Shown in pieces: positions 24,775 to 34,659 of a stretch of DNA of 64,000 nt (the first letter of the stretch is position 1; every line of letters starts with the position of its first letter). The stretch comes from Pedobacter gandavensis (lineage in GTDB: Bacteria; Bacteroidota; Bacteroidia; Sphingobacteriales; Sphingobacteriaceae): contig NZ_WNXC01000007.1 of NCBI RefSeq assembly GCF_014172405.1, forward strand, positions 124,001 through 188,000, written 5' to 3'. The translations under genes and the position numbers were made by a program. A model generated the notes under the pieces. That model did no database searches and had not been told where the DNA came from. It saw nothing but the letters and a program-made list of their open reading frames with translations.

Positions 24775-25902
24775 TTATTTCATCAGCTCTGCAAGCTTAT
24801 CATGAAGCGCTTTACCTCTAAGGTCTTTTGCTACAATAATGCCCTTAGCATCCACTAAAACAGAATGAGGGATACCTCTTACTGCGTATAGTTTCACCAT
24901 CGGACTTTGCCAGTATTGAAGGTCAGAAATCTGGTACCAGGTTAATTTGTCATCAGCTATCGCTTTCTTCCATGCCGAAGCAGCGGTTGGCTTATCCAGA
25001 GAAACCCCCAATACATTTAGTCCTTTATCGTGGAACTTCTCAAAAGCAGCCACCAAATTTGGGTTCTCTTGTCTGCATGGGCTACACCAGGATGCCCAGA
25101 AATCAATCAGTGTATATTTACCTTTAGCGACAACTTCATCTAAGGAAAGTGTTAATCCTTCTGGTGTTTGCGCACTAAAATTAGGTGCTTTAACACCTAT
25201 TGCAACCTTTGCTAAGGCATCTAAACGAGCTTTAAGCTGTAGACCATAAGTACTCTTTTTTACAGCTGCGGATAAGGCATTGTAAAGTGGCAAAGTAGTA
25301 GTTGGTTCTACATCACCTTTAAAGATCAGGTATGGGGTATAATAAGACTGTGGATTATTCTTTATAAAATTATCTGTTAGCTTTGTTTGTTCGCCTTCCA
25401 GCTCATCAAATTGCTTACTGATCGCAGCCAGTTTCTCTGTATTACCAGCTTTCTTAGCATCGCTATATTCTTTGTTCAAAGCCCTCATGGTACTCATCAA
25501 AGGAGCCACAGCTGCCGAATATTTCAAATGATCTTCATGTGCAATCGATCCGGTAATTACCGACTCGGTAAAATCATCCGCATTCGCTTTTAATGTCATA
25601 TTGGAATTGTCTAGAAACGCATTGTATCTCAGACGCTTATTTTCCATTCTGATGCTGAAAAACTCAGCTCCATTCTTTATGACCCCCTTTAATACAAACT
25701 TCCCTCCTTTTACTGTTTGTGAAAGTGTGTCTGAAGTATTCTGATCGGTACTACGGATTAATAAAATCTTATCTCCGTCCTTTACGCCGGTTAATTCACC
25801 TGTCAGGGTAAAACCTTTTGCTTGTTGAGCATTTGCTCCTGCCACATTCAACAGGGCCACTAAACCTAGTGACAGCGTTGAAATCTTAAATATTTTGTTC
25901 AT
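24775..25902 (-). CDS. Secreted DUF4369-TlpA thiol-disulfide protein
   Basis: A signal peptide ending at GANAQ precedes an N-terminal beta-sandwich of DUF4369 type (about residues 28-115), a helical linker rich in Lys and Glu (125-190), and a TlpA/AhpC thioredoxin-fold domain with the redox pair WCSPC near residue 271 and IPHSVLVD holding the cis-proline. It probably works in the periplasm as a thiol reductase or isomerase. Length is 375 aa. It is the last gene of the SusCD unit, next to another thioredoxin-fold gene. Such proteins are frequent beside SusCD pairs in this group, but the substrate is unknown. Confidence 0.88.
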   Translation of the reverse strand: MNKIFKISTLSLGLVALLNVAGANAQQAKGFTLTGELTGVKDGDKILLIRSTDQNTSDTLSQTVKGGKFVLKGVIKNGAEFFSIRMENKRLRYNAFLDNSNMTLKANADDFTESVITGSIAHEDHLKYSAAVAPLMSTMRALNKEYSDAKKAGNTEKLAAISKQFDELEGEQTKLTDNFIKNNPQSYYTPYLIFKGDVEPTTTLPLYNALSAAVKKSTYGLQLKARLDALAKVAIGVKAPNFSAQTPEGLTLSLDEVVAKGKYTLIDFWASWCSPCRQENPNLVAAFEKFHDKGLNVLGVSLDKPTAASAWKKAIADDKLTWYQISDLQYWQSPMVKLYAVRGIPHSVLVDAKGIIVAKDLRGKALHDKLAELMK

Positions 25903-25961
25903 TATATGTGTTTATATGATGTTGTTTAAATTGATGGTCCTTTGCTTAATATTTTACTGCC

Positions 25962-27182
25962 TTATAACAACTCAATTTTATCGATCAGCTCTTGCGCTAA
26001 CTTTTGAATTTTAGAAGTTTCTGCATCAGCAAGAACTCTAGATTTTTTTGCAGCTACCAGTGCTTCATCTTTCTTTTTTAATGTTAAACATACTTTAGCG
26101 AAAGTGCTTTGCGTAGAGTAATCTTCCGGTTCCAGGACTGCTGCTTGTTTAGCCAATTTATAGGCTTGTTTTAAAATCTTAGGATTAGCAAGCACTTTCG
26201 CATTATCAGTACCTCTATCATTTGAACCGCTTTTACCATCTGCTCTTCTCGCTAAAAAGCTCAACTTTTCCGCATCACTTTTTAGATCCCCCTTTAAGGC
26301 CGCATTCGTGATTTTAATATAATCAGCTTCCCTGTTATTGTCCAGATAGAAGTCTGCTTCCAGCATGATACCTTGCTTTCTACGATCTAAGTTATCCGAG
26401 TTCTTGAAATAAGAAAGACGGTCCATGAAAGCCTTTTCATTCTTGCTGTACATATACCCATACATGGTGCTCGTGATCAAACGATCTTTTAGTTTCTCTC
26501 TTTCTACTTCAGTTGCAAAGGCAGCATAAGTAGTTTGATTTGCCATGAAATGCGCGCCTAAGCGATCGCTTTCTGTTCTGGCCAAAGCTTTAATCGCTTT
26601 CCATCCCAATGCAGAATTCAATTCTTGCAGGCTGATTCTTTCGGTAATGTCTTTTCCGATAGGATCTCCAATATTGCGGTTTGTTTTCTGCAATGCCAGG
26701 AAGTAATCCAGTACAAAAGGAATATCCCTTTGTCCGGATTCATACTTCTGGCTTAAGAAAGAAAGGTTTCTTTTTGGATCTGTAGCCATTTTTCCTTCTT
26801 CCAGAAATTCGGCAACAGTCATTCTTGAAGCCGTTCTGTGGATCACTTCTCCTTTGTCATTTACAAAAAGGAAGGTTGGGAAAGACTGCACATTATATTT
26901 TTTACGAAGCTCAACACCTTCTCCCTTTTCCATATCAATTTTAGCATTAATAAAATGGCTATTGAAAAAATCAGCAACTACCGGATCAGTAAATACATTT
27001 TGATCCATCCATTTGCAGGGTGCACACCAAGAAGTATAGCAATCGATAAAGATCAGTTTTCCTTCTTCGGCAGATTTTGCAGTTGTTGCCGCCCAGGTGG
27101 TCGTTTTATTAAATTTGATTCCTTCTTGCGCTTTCAGGCCAGTGGCGATCAACAACAACAGGAATAGGTTAAGGTATTTCAT
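25962..27182 (-). CDS. Secreted thioredoxin-fold protein with long helical C-terminus
   Basis: A signal peptide (ends near GLKAQ) is followed by a thioredoxin domain with the redox motif WCAPC (C53, C56) and the cis-proline loop QSFPTFLF. The remaining 250 residues are helical and TPR-like (for example ADFYLDNNREADYIKITNAALKG and LAKQAAVLEPEDYSTQSTFAKV, here in segments). It is expected in the periplasm. It lies 59 nt upstream of the DUF4369-TlpA gene and after susD, on the same strand. What it reduces or isomerises is unknown. Confidence 0.85.
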   Translation of the reverse strand: MKYLNLFLLLLIATGLKAQEGIKFNKTTTWAATTAKSAEEGKLIFIDCYTSWCAPCKWMDQNVFTDPVVADFFNSHFINAKIDMEKGEGVELRKKYNVQSFPTFLFVNDKGEVIHRTASRMTVAEFLEEGKMATDPKRNLSFLSQKYESGQRDIPFVLDYFLALQKTNRNIGDPIGKDITERISLQELNSALGWKAIKALARTESDRLGAHFMANQTTYAAFATEVEREKLKDRLITSTMYGYMYSKNEKAFMDRLSYFKNSDNLDRRKQGIMLEADFYLDNNREADYIKITNAALKGDLKSDAEKLSFLARRADGKSGSNDRGTDNAKVLANPKILKQAYKLAKQAAVLEPEDYSTQSTFAKVCLTLKKKDEALVAAKKSRVLADAETSKIQKLAQELIDKIELL

Positions 27183-27299
27183 ATGTTCTATTTTATTTGG
27201 GTGATTCTACGGATTTATGAAAACTCAGTGGTTTATTTTTCATCCTGTTTTTCCGAAGCATTAAATGCCAAAGAAAAACAGAATGAAATAAGTACATTA

Positions 27300-28745
27300 C
27301 TAGCGATCCAAAACTGGAATGGAAGGATTTCTTTCCAACACTTTCGGTGGAATTGGCAACACGTAACGTTTATCATTTGCTGGCAAAGTAAAGGTTTGCG
27401 TTCCGAAGGTATGGGTTATCGTTTTTGCGAAACGAGGATCCTTATTGAGACGTTTCAAATCAACCAAACGGTTAATTCCAAGAAAAGGCATTTCTCTTCT
27501 TCTTTCTTCCAGGCTCATCCTCAAGACTTCTTCTCTTGTAGTGGCTGTTAATGGCTTATTACCAACAATTCTCGCATTTCTAAGGGTATTCAAATGTTGC
27601 AAAGCAATCCCTTGGTCACCTATTCTAGCTTCGCACTCTGCAGCGATTAACATCAACTCTCCTGTACTAAAAGCCATATTAAACTCGATATATGGTGCCC
27701 AGATAGATCTTCCAGGGAATTTGATAATACTCGTTCCGAATTGTGCCTGTCCGGTACAAAAGAAAAGATTAAAACGTTGATCAACCGCAGTGGCAGGTAA
27801 ATCTTTAGCATAAACATTTAGTAAATCAGCGCTAGCATAGAGTTCTGTCATCACCGTACCACTACTAGATGCTGTTTGGCGCGCCCAAACCGTTTCTATA
27901 CTCTTATCTACTTGTGGAAAAGGAACCATTACATCCTTAATTTCACAGACTCTCCCCCAGGTACCTTTCTGTGTGGTATACTTACTGTAGTCGATTAAAT
28001 TTTTATTTAACTTTAGGGCCTCATTGGCATTTTGTAATGCCTCTGTATATCTACCCATATAAAGATACACCTTACTCAAAAAGGCATAAGCAGCCGCTTT
28101 TGTCGGGCGAAATTTATGATCAGCTTTAGAAGACAAGTTAGGCTGAGCTTCAGTTAGATCTTTCAAAATCATTGAATACACTTCAGCAACTGAATTTCTG
28201 GTGTATTTTTTATTGATATCTTCCGTTAAGATCAAAGGAACACCTAAATCGGTACTCGCAGTTGCAGCATCATAATGTACAGCATAACCATTGACCAGAT
28301 TAAAATATTCCATGGCTCTACCAACTAAAGCTTCTGCTTTTAATTGCTTTTTTTCAGCAACTGCACCTTCAGGTGTCTTTTCTATATTGTTAATTACAAC
28401 ATTATAGGTGAAGATATGCGAATAAGCCGGCTCATAAAAGAAATCGCCTTCACCTGGCTGGAAAACAGCACCGGGTTGAAAACTATACAGATTACGCTTA
28501 AACAAAGAATATAAAGTATAATCAGCACTACTATTCACATCCTTCAACTCTCCTGCTTGTGCATCATCCGTCAGGTAATTCGGATAACCTGAGGAAACCC
28601 TATACAGGCTCTGATCATTCAGTAGTTTCTTGTAATCCTCAAAAGATTCAGGAATGGTATACCCTTTAGGCTTAATGTCCAGATAATCTTTACATCCGGT
28701 ACAAAGGCCTGTAGTAAGCAATAAAGCAATAAATATCTTTTTCAT
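27300..28745 (-). CDS. SusD/RagB family nutrient-binding lipoprotein
   Basis: A lipoprotein signal with Cys18 (GLCTGCKDYL) begins the typical SusD start KDYLDIKPKGY. TPR-like helices (KAAAYAFLSKVYLYMGRYTEAL) and the C-terminal block LMLIAAECEARIGDQGIALQHLNTLRNAR, in segments, plus EERRREMPFLGINRLVDLKR and the YVLPIPP ending are standard for the family. SusD covers the SusC pore at the cell surface and binds the nutrient. Length is 481 aa. It starts 18 nt after the SusC stop. Confidence 0.94.
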   Translation of the reverse strand: MKKIFIALLLTTGLCTGCKDYLDIKPKGYTIPESFEDYKKLLNDQSLYRVSSGYPNYLTDDAQAGELKDVNSSADYTLYSLFKRNLYSFQPGAVFQPGEGDFFYEPAYSHIFTYNVVINNIEKTPEGAVAEKKQLKAEALVGRAMEYFNLVNGYAVHYDAATASTDLGVPLILTEDINKKYTRNSVAEVYSMILKDLTEAQPNLSSKADHKFRPTKAAAYAFLSKVYLYMGRYTEALQNANEALKLNKNLIDYSKYTTQKGTWGRVCEIKDVMVPFPQVDKSIETVWARQTASSSGTVMTELYASADLLNVYAKDLPATAVDQRFNLFFCTGQAQFGTSIIKFPGRSIWAPYIEFNMAFSTGELMLIAAECEARIGDQGIALQHLNTLRNARIVGNKPLTATTREEVLRMSLEERRREMPFLGINRLVDLKRLNKDPRFAKTITHTFGTQTFTLPANDKRYVLPIPPKVLERNPSIPVLDR

Positions 28746-28763
28746 TTGTATATATTTTATGGA

Positions 28764-31700
28764 TTAAAAATTAGCCGACAAACCAAAAGTGTAGGTTGCT
28801 GGAATAAAATTCCCTCTCGATGGTGTCAAATTGGTTCCATTCCAAACTTCAGGATCCAGGTTCTGCTTGTTTGCAGACCATCTCCATGCATTTTGTACCT
28901 GGAAGCTCAGACGTAATTTTTGGATATAATTCTTTTTCAAAAATTCATTTGCCAGTGAATAGCTCAGCGTTACGTCTCTTAATTTGATGTAATCTGCCCT
29001 TTGAATTCCCTGATTTCCAGCCGACCAGATTTGCGTATAAGCATCCGCAGCATTAGAATAATAGCCGGGCCCCATTCCTGGAATATTTTCATCTCCAGGT
29101 TTTTTCCAATAATTTAAGCTCGCTCTATCCATATTGACGGTATAATTCAGCTCTGGTAACTTCGTCAGATAGGTACTAATGACATCACGCATTTTATGGC
29201 CACCATAATAGATGAACATAAAGAACAAATCAAAATCTTTATAGCTGAAAGTATTCATTAATGAAGCCGAATAAGGAGGAGTGGTTGTTCCTTCATAAAT
29301 CAAATCATCCACCGTTAAACCTGTAGTCATTTTCACCTCTCTGCCATCCTTGGTTAAAGCAATAGGCTTACCGGTCTCATCTAATCCTTTATAACGGATG
29401 CTATACAATGCGTTCATTGGTTTGCCTACTCTATTATTTACCCCATTAACATAACTGTAAATGGTATTACCTGGATTTTCAACTTTAGTGATTACGTTTT
29501 TATTGTAGTTGAAGTTTAGGGTAGTATTCCATTTAAAATTAGTGTTAGCTATATTATTGCTACTGAATGAAAAATCAACACCACGATTTCGCATACTTCC
29601 ATAGTTCATAATCACTGAACTCCAGCCAATAGTTGGATCTGTATTTAAGGGACCCAATAGGTCGGTCGTGTTTTTATTATAAAAATCTATGCTTCCGGAA
29701 AATTTACCCTTTAATAAGCTATAGTCAAGCCCAAGATTAGTTACTTTGGTTTTTTCCCAACGCAAGCCAGAATTAGGAGGTGTGTCGATATAGGCTTGTG
29801 CCTCCAAAGTATAAGGATTAGGACTGCTATAATCTACACTGATCATATATGGTCCACCTATTTTTGAGATGTTTCCATTGATACCATAAGTAGTACGTAC
29901 TGCAAGACGATCCAACCAATCATTATCATTTTCTGAAACAACATACAATAAGCCAGTAGACCAAAGTGGCTTATATTGGTATTTAGGATCTGTACCAAAT
30001 AAGTTCGATTGATCCATACGAATACTTGCAGTTGCGGTCAACTTACGGTCAAAGGTATAAGAGCCATTCCCGTAGAAAGAAACAAACCTATCCTCTTTAT
30101 TGATGAATTTCTGATCTGGTCTTTTATAAGAGAAACTACCAAAAACAGCCTCCGTGTTTGGTTGTAAAACAGCCAAAAGCCCTTCGTTGATAAAACCAAA
30201 AGAAAGACTATTGTCATTGTATCCATATCTATACAACCTGGTTCTCGTGCTTAGTATGCTACGCTGCTCAGCCCCCCCAATAAAATCTATTCGGTGTTTC
30301 TCTCCGAATGATTTATTGTAATTTAATTGCGCACGTAAAGTATGTGAGTTGACATCACCACGAATTTCATCTACTTGTCCTCCATTTGGAATCAGGAATT
30401 CTCTTGCACCTGTAGCAGCGGTGATTCTCGTCGCATCATTAATCATCGTCTTCACTTCATACGCATTTTTGCTCAGGTATTGTTTCGTATAATTGTCTGT
30501 CTTCTCCTTCTGATAAAGTAGATTTAAGGACAATCCCTCCATTATTTTGATATTTGCATTGAAATTCAGGTTCAGATAATTACTGCTATTGTTATAGTGT
30601 TTCCTGCTCATTTCATTCACAGGCGCATAGTTTTCATCTTGTAAACCCAGTGCATTTAATCGGTCTATTTCAAACTGCGATTTTGAATTGTACCAGTTTA
30701 CCGGATTTCCACTGTTATCTCTTAACATATAATAAGAAGCTTTACCTGCATTCAACAAGCCAAAACCGCTGATACCATTGTCATAATCTTCTTTAAAAGA
30801 ACTGGTCAATACCCCCACATTTAATTTCAGCCATTTGGTAAAATTGAAAGTATTATTCAAGTTAAAACCAACACGGCTGTTATTTTGCTCCCTTTCATAA
30901 GGACTGTTCGACATGTAGTTTCCGCTCAGGTTATAGGTATAAAAATCTGAACCACCAGACATTGACAAATTGTGTTGTTGTACTATGGCTGTTTTACGAA
31001 TAAACTGATCAAGAACCTGATCGTATCTATCATTGTTTCTGTAGAAATTCAAATCAGACTGCAGTAGATTTTCATCCGACTGATCCCATTTTCCATTTAC
31101 CTTTTCTTTTTGTTTGGCATCATATAATAATCTATAAATATCATTCATAGACTTACGCGGATCTATTCCTTCATAAGAACCTGACCTGAGGTTAAACATA
31201 TCTCTTTGAAAATCAACCAATTCCGAGCTGCTCATTTTATTGGCATAATCACGATTAGGAATTGGAGTAAGTTTCGCAGTTCCGGCATAATTAATCCTTA
31301 CTGGTCCTTTTTTTCCTTTGCGCAAATTAATTACGATCACACCATTGGCGGATCTTGCCCCATAAATTGAGGCTGCTGTAGCATCTTTTAAGATATTAAC
31401 AGATTCTACATCTGCAGGATTAATAGCTTGAATATCGCCTTCAAAAGGTGCTCCATCAACTACAATAAGTGGTTTCACCTCTGCATTTAAAGAAGAAACA
31501 CCACGAATTTGGTAAGTCGTTTGACCACCTGTTTTATAACTCGTTAAACCAGCAGACATCCCTTCAATTCTATCCAAGATATTGGTTTGCAATTTGCCCT
31601 TCAGATCCTTGTCTGCATTAATTGTGGTGATAGCCCCTGCAGCACGCTCTTTAGGGATGTCCTGGTAGCCAGTAGAGACAATGGAGATCTCCGACAGCTG

Positions 31701-32393
31701 CCCAGGATTAACGTCTAAAGTAATCGTCAAAGGGTTGCCCTGACTTACCGGAACTTCTTTTGATTTATAACCGATAAATGAGACGATCAGCATTGCTTTT
31801 TCATCTACTGCAGGGAGTACAAAATCTCCATTACCATTGGTCATGACAGTTTTCTTCGTGTCTTTGACCTGAACGGTTGCTCCAGGTAAAGGCAGTCCTT
31901 TTTCATCCAGTACTTTTCCTTTTACTTCTACGAATTTGAAAGTGCTTTTTAGCTGATCCAATACCGTGAAATCCTTTTTCTTGATCACCACCGTATTTTC
32001 AATGATCTTAAAGCTCAGATCCTGCCCTTGAAAACAAGCGTCCAAGGCCTGTTCCAATTTCACATTCTCCAGGTTTAAGCTCACTCTCTTTGCACCGTTA
32101 ACCAACTCACTGTTGTAAAGAAAGGTGTAATTAGTTTGTTTCTTGATGGACAAGAGTACCTGTTGTAAACTGGCATTCTTTTCCCGCAGGGTAACCCTCT
32201 GACCAAAGGTGCTCGCCGCAGCTTGTACCAGGGTCATAGTGATCATTATGGTGATCAAATTAATCCGCATCATAATTCGTTTTCTGGTTAAGGCATCTAT
32301 GCTGGAAACCCTTGCATAAACAGCCTGAAATGGTTTAAAATATGGCACAAGGCGAGCCCTGTCCATACCTTTTGAAGTATTAAATAAATACAT
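28764..32393 (-). CDS. SusC/RagA TonB-linked receptor with STN signalling domain
   Basis: A long N-terminus with the signal sequence at about residues 41-65 leads to an STN domain (about 70-130, VTLREKNASLQQVLLSI), a carboxypeptidase-like regulatory domain (155-235), the TonB plug (about 240-350; VKPLIVVDGAPFEG, VNILKDATAASIYGARSANGVI in segments) and a 22-strand barrel ending at FGLSANF. The STN domain implies signalling through the FecR anti-sigma factor encoded upstream. At 1209 aa it is full length. The start is uncertain, as ATG at 32393 and ATGs at about residues 41-42 are possible. Imported substrate unknown; no glycosidase gene is adjacent. Confidence 0.94.
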   Translation of the reverse strand: MYLFNTSKGMDRARLVPYFKPFQAVYARVSSIDALTRKRIMMRINLITIMITMTLVQAAASTFGQRVTLREKNASLQQVLLSIKKQTNYTFLYNSELVNGAKRVSLNLENVKLEQALDACFQGQDLSFKIIENTVVIKKKDFTVLDQLKSTFKFVEVKGKVLDEKGLPLPGATVQVKDTKKTVMTNGNGDFVLPAVDEKAMLIVSFIGYKSKEVPVSQGNPLTITLDVNPGQLSEISIVSTGYQDIPKERAAGAITTINADKDLKGKLQTNILDRIEGMSAGLTSYKTGGQTTYQIRGVSSLNAEVKPLIVVDGAPFEGDIQAINPADVESVNILKDATAASIYGARSANGVIVINLRKGKKGPVRINYAGTAKLTPIPNRDYANKMSSSELVDFQRDMFNLRSGSYEGIDPRKSMNDIYRLLYDAKQKEKVNGKWDQSDENLLQSDLNFYRNNDRYDQVLDQFIRKTAIVQQHNLSMSGGSDFYTYNLSGNYMSNSPYEREQNNSRVGFNLNNTFNFTKWLKLNVGVLTSSFKEDYDNGISGFGLLNAGKASYYMLRDNSGNPVNWYNSKSQFEIDRLNALGLQDENYAPVNEMSRKHYNNSSNYLNLNFNANIKIMEGLSLNLLYQKEKTDNYTKQYLSKNAYEVKTMINDATRITAATGAREFLIPNGGQVDEIRGDVNSHTLRAQLNYNKSFGEKHRIDFIGGAEQRSILSTRTRLYRYGYNDNSLSFGFINEGLLAVLQPNTEAVFGSFSYKRPDQKFINKEDRFVSFYGNGSYTFDRKLTATASIRMDQSNLFGTDPKYQYKPLWSTGLLYVVSENDNDWLDRLAVRTTYGINGNISKIGGPYMISVDYSSPNPYTLEAQAYIDTPPNSGLRWEKTKVTNLGLDYSLLKGKFSGSIDFYNKNTTDLLGPLNTDPTIGWSSVIMNYGSMRNRGVDFSFSSNNIANTNFKWNTTLNFNYNKNVITKVENPGNTIYSYVNGVNNRVGKPMNALYSIRYKGLDETGKPIALTKDGREVKMTTGLTVDDLIYEGTTTPPYSASLMNTFSYKDFDLFFMFIYYGGHKMRDVISTYLTKLPELNYTVNMDRASLNYWKKPGDENIPGMGPGYYSNAADAYTQIWSAGNQGIQRADYIKLRDVTLSYSLANEFLKKNYIQKLRLSFQVQNAWRWSANKQNLDPEVWNGTNLTPSRGNFIPATYTFGLSANF

Positions 32394-32446
32394 ACATTTG
32401 TAAGGTTGGGTTAAAAATAGTTGGATCTATTGCTGCGTTTTTTTCC

Positions 32447-32552
32447 GTCCCGATTACGATCGGGACAAACAGAAAAATGGATTAACCGGACATTGATCCC
32501 GAGTATCAATCAGGATCTTCGACCGGGGAAGTGCTTCAACACTTTCCCGGTT
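32447..32552. other. Two hairpins in the FecR-SusC intergenic region
   Basis: The 248-nt gap between fecR and susC has a perfect 8-bp palindromic hairpin (GTCCCGAT-TACG-ATCGGGAC, 32447-32466) and a 12-bp stem with one G-T pair (32522-32533 with 32540-32551, core CCGGGG/CCCGG). Neither has a T run in the minus-strand direction, so they are not classic terminators. The region should also hold the sigma-dependent promoter of susC, which I cannot recognise. Confidence 0.55.
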
Positions 32553-32641
32553 ATTTGTAGGTTAATTTCTCTCTGCTCCTATTCTTTGGTTAGTAAATGT
32601 TTCTTCATCTTTTTTTTAGTTTATGGTTTATGATTTGTTGA

Positions 32642-33835
32642 TTAGAGCGAGACCAAAATTTTACTTCTGGCGTTGGTTTGCTTTTCTATTTTAAATTTGA
32701 CATTCATGAATTTCAGCATTTCCAAAAATGCGTTGGCATCGACTTGTCGGCTCACTTCTCCCGTAAATAATTCAGGAGGAATAGATCCTTCATAAACGAC
32801 GTCCACATTATACCAACGTGAAGCCTGGCGCATGATCGTTTTTAAATCGGTCTTATTGAAACGGAAATAACCGTCTTTCCAGCCGATCACCTCTTCGGTG
32901 TTTACCTTCGATAAGCTAAATTTATCATTGCTAACAGTTGCCTGCTCTCCCGGTTTAAGCAACAAAGAACTTTTCTGGCCTGCAACTTTAACACTACCTT
33001 CCATCAAGGTGGTTTTTACTGTTGGCTCATCACTATAGGCGTTGATATCGAAATGAGTCCCCAATACTTCTACCTGTTGCTTGTCGGTCAGTACAATAAA
33101 AGGAACCCTTTCCCCTTTCTCTTTATTCAGTTGTTTGGCTACTTCAAAATAAGCCTCCCCTTTTAATTCCACTTTACGTTCAGTCAAATGATCAAAAGTT
33201 AGCGGGAATCTTAAGGAAGAAGCTGCATTGAGCCATACCTTGGTGCCGTCTGGCAGCACCACCTGATATTGGCCACCATTAGGGGTACTAATCGTGTTGT
33301 ATGAATTCGGTTTATTTACGTTAGAAAGGTGGTAGACCAGCTGTCCTTCTTTGGTTTTAGAAATACTAATTCCAGACTCGTTAACCAGCGTTCCTTTTTT
33401 AGCATCCGACAAAGAAATCTGCGTTCCATCATTTAGCGTGAGTACTGCATTGTTTCCTCCGGCAGGTAATGGCAGCTGGATTGCTGATTTTGCCAGAATG
33501 GATTTATTCTCTTTCGCAGACTTGGCATTATAGAAAAGTATTCCCGCGGTTAACGCGACAGCAATTCCTGCTGCAGCGGCAATTGAAGGCCATAAAACAA
33601 CACGTGATGGTTTTCTCACTTCCGGTGCTGATTTTTCTTCTGCTAACTGAAGTCTTCCCCAAATTTCGTCCAAATCATCACTACGCTCCTGATCTGTTAG
33701 CTCAAGACCGGTCATTTGACCCTCCATTTCCGCAGTACTATCCAGGTGCCATTGCGCCAATAGCGCTTGCTCCTCTTCCGTACATTCTCCGGAAAGATAT
33801 TTGATCAATAACTCTTTTGCGTCTAGTTTCGCCAT
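32642..33835 (-). CDS. FecR family anti-sigma factor
   Basis: A cytoplasmic N-terminal region (about 1-80, with ELLIKYLSGECTEEEQALLAQW typical of these regulators), one membrane helix at about 85-108, a periplasmic FecR domain (FSTPNGGQYQVVLPDG-type motif seen as ISTPNGGQYQVVLPDGT) and a C-terminal DUF4974 domain. It should hold the ECF sigma factor inactive until the SusC STN domain signals substrate. At 397 aa it is complete. The sigma factor gene ends 109 nt upstream. Confidence 0.93.
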   Translation of the reverse strand: MAKLDAKELLIKYLSGECTEEEQALLAQWHLDSTAEMEGQMTGLELTDQERSDDLDEIWGRLQLAEEKSAPEVRKPSRVVLWPSIAAAAGIAVALTAGILFYNAKSAKENKSILAKSAIQLPLPAGGNNAVLTLNDGTQISLSDAKKGTLVNESGISISKTKEGQLVYHLSNVNKPNSYNTISTPNGGQYQVVLPDGTKVWLNAASSLRFPLTFDHLTERKVELKGEAYFEVAKQLNKEKGERVPFIVLTDKQQVEVLGTHFDINAYSDEPTVKTTLMEGSVKVAGQKSSLLLKPGEQATVSNDKFSLSKVNTEEVIGWKDGYFRFNKTDLKTIMRQASRWYNVDVVYEGSIPPELFTGEVSRQVDANAFLEMLKFMNVKFKIEKQTNARSKILVSL

Positions 33836-33944
33836 AGCTTGAAGGAGTGCTGTTTATCCTTATCAAAACAACAGACAGGCAACCAGACCGTAGGGGGTAA
33901 ATAAAAATGAAAAAAGTTAAACTAAATAGCGAAGTAGCTAAATA

Positions 33945-34520
33945 TCAATGTGAAATCAGGAATAAAAATGCCATAAGGCCAAGTTTTGCCCTTAGAATTT
34001 TTAGTGCATGTTGTACATGTTTCCTAACTGTTTGCTCAGAAAGGGTAAGCTGTATTGCAATTTCCTTATGACTCAACTGTTCTTTTCTACTGAGTTCGAA
34101 AACTTCCCTCATTTTAACAGGCAGGGCAGCAATTTCTTTTTCAATCAATAAGGTCATTTGTTTTTCCCGTACCAGGTGATCTGTAGCACCTTGTTCTTCA
34201 TCTATAAAAGCCTGTAGGGAATTCAGATATTGGGAAGCTACTTTTTGATGAGAGATGACATTGAAAATGCGATTTCGAACTGCAGTATAGAGATAAGCGG
34301 ATAGATTATCCGGAAAAGACAGACTTTCTCTTTTTGTCCATAACGCTACAAAAAGCTCATGAACAATATCCTTGGCCTCCTCCCGATCTTGCATCCACTT
34401 ATAGGCATGGCTATGCAATAACCACTTATACCTGTTGTAAATTTCTGTGAATGCTCCCCTATCCCCAGATCTTAACAACTCGGCAAGCTCGTTGTCCGAT
34501 ATTGTTTCATAATTAAGCAT
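33945..34520 (-). CDS. ECF RNA polymerase sigma-70 factor
   Basis: Region 2 is seen as LHSHAYKWMQDREEAKDIVHELFVALW (in two helices) and region 4 as LPVKMREVFELSRKEQLSHKEIAIQLTLSEQTVRKH, the -35-recognising helix-turn-helix. This class in Bacteroidota works with FecR and SusC to switch on uptake loci. Its 191 aa are normal. The C-terminus ends in a hydrophobic stretch MAFLFLISH. It is the first gene of the sigma-FecR-SusC-SusD-thioredoxin order, with a 355-nt upstream region that includes the CT-repeat tract. Confidence 0.94.
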   Translation of the reverse strand: MLNYETISDNELAELLRSGDRGAFTEIYNRYKWLLHSHAYKWMQDREEAKDIVHELFVALWTKRESLSFPDNLSAYLYTAVRNRIFNVISHQKVASQYLNSLQAFIDEEQGATDHLVREKQMTLLIEKEIAALPVKMREVFELSRKEQLSHKEIAIQLTLSEQTVRKHVQHALKILRAKLGLMAFLFLISH

Positions 34521-34599
34521 TTCATTGTATCCCCCAGGCGAATATAAGAATTATCACTTAAATACCATCCCCAACCCTAAAGAGCTAAGGTATCCCGGA

Positions 34600-34651
34600 A
34601 AATGAAAAACCCCTGAGCAAGCTGAAATCTAGTTCCAATCCTGCTCAGGGG
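34600..34651 (-). terminator. Terminator-like hairpin downstream of the outer-membrane receptor gene
   Basis: A perfect 10-bp stem CCCCTGAGCA/TGCTCAGGGG (34610-34619 with 34642-34651) has a 22-nt loop and is followed on the minus strand by GTTTTTCATTTTCC. It lies beyond the CT tract, so the receptor transcript would include that tract. Confidence 0.65.
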
Positions 34652-34659
34652 CTATATAA

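Noticed and set aside
32447..32466. The GTCCCGAT palindrome as fecR terminator
   Set aside because: There is no T run after it on the minus strand and it is about 175 nt from the fecR stop.
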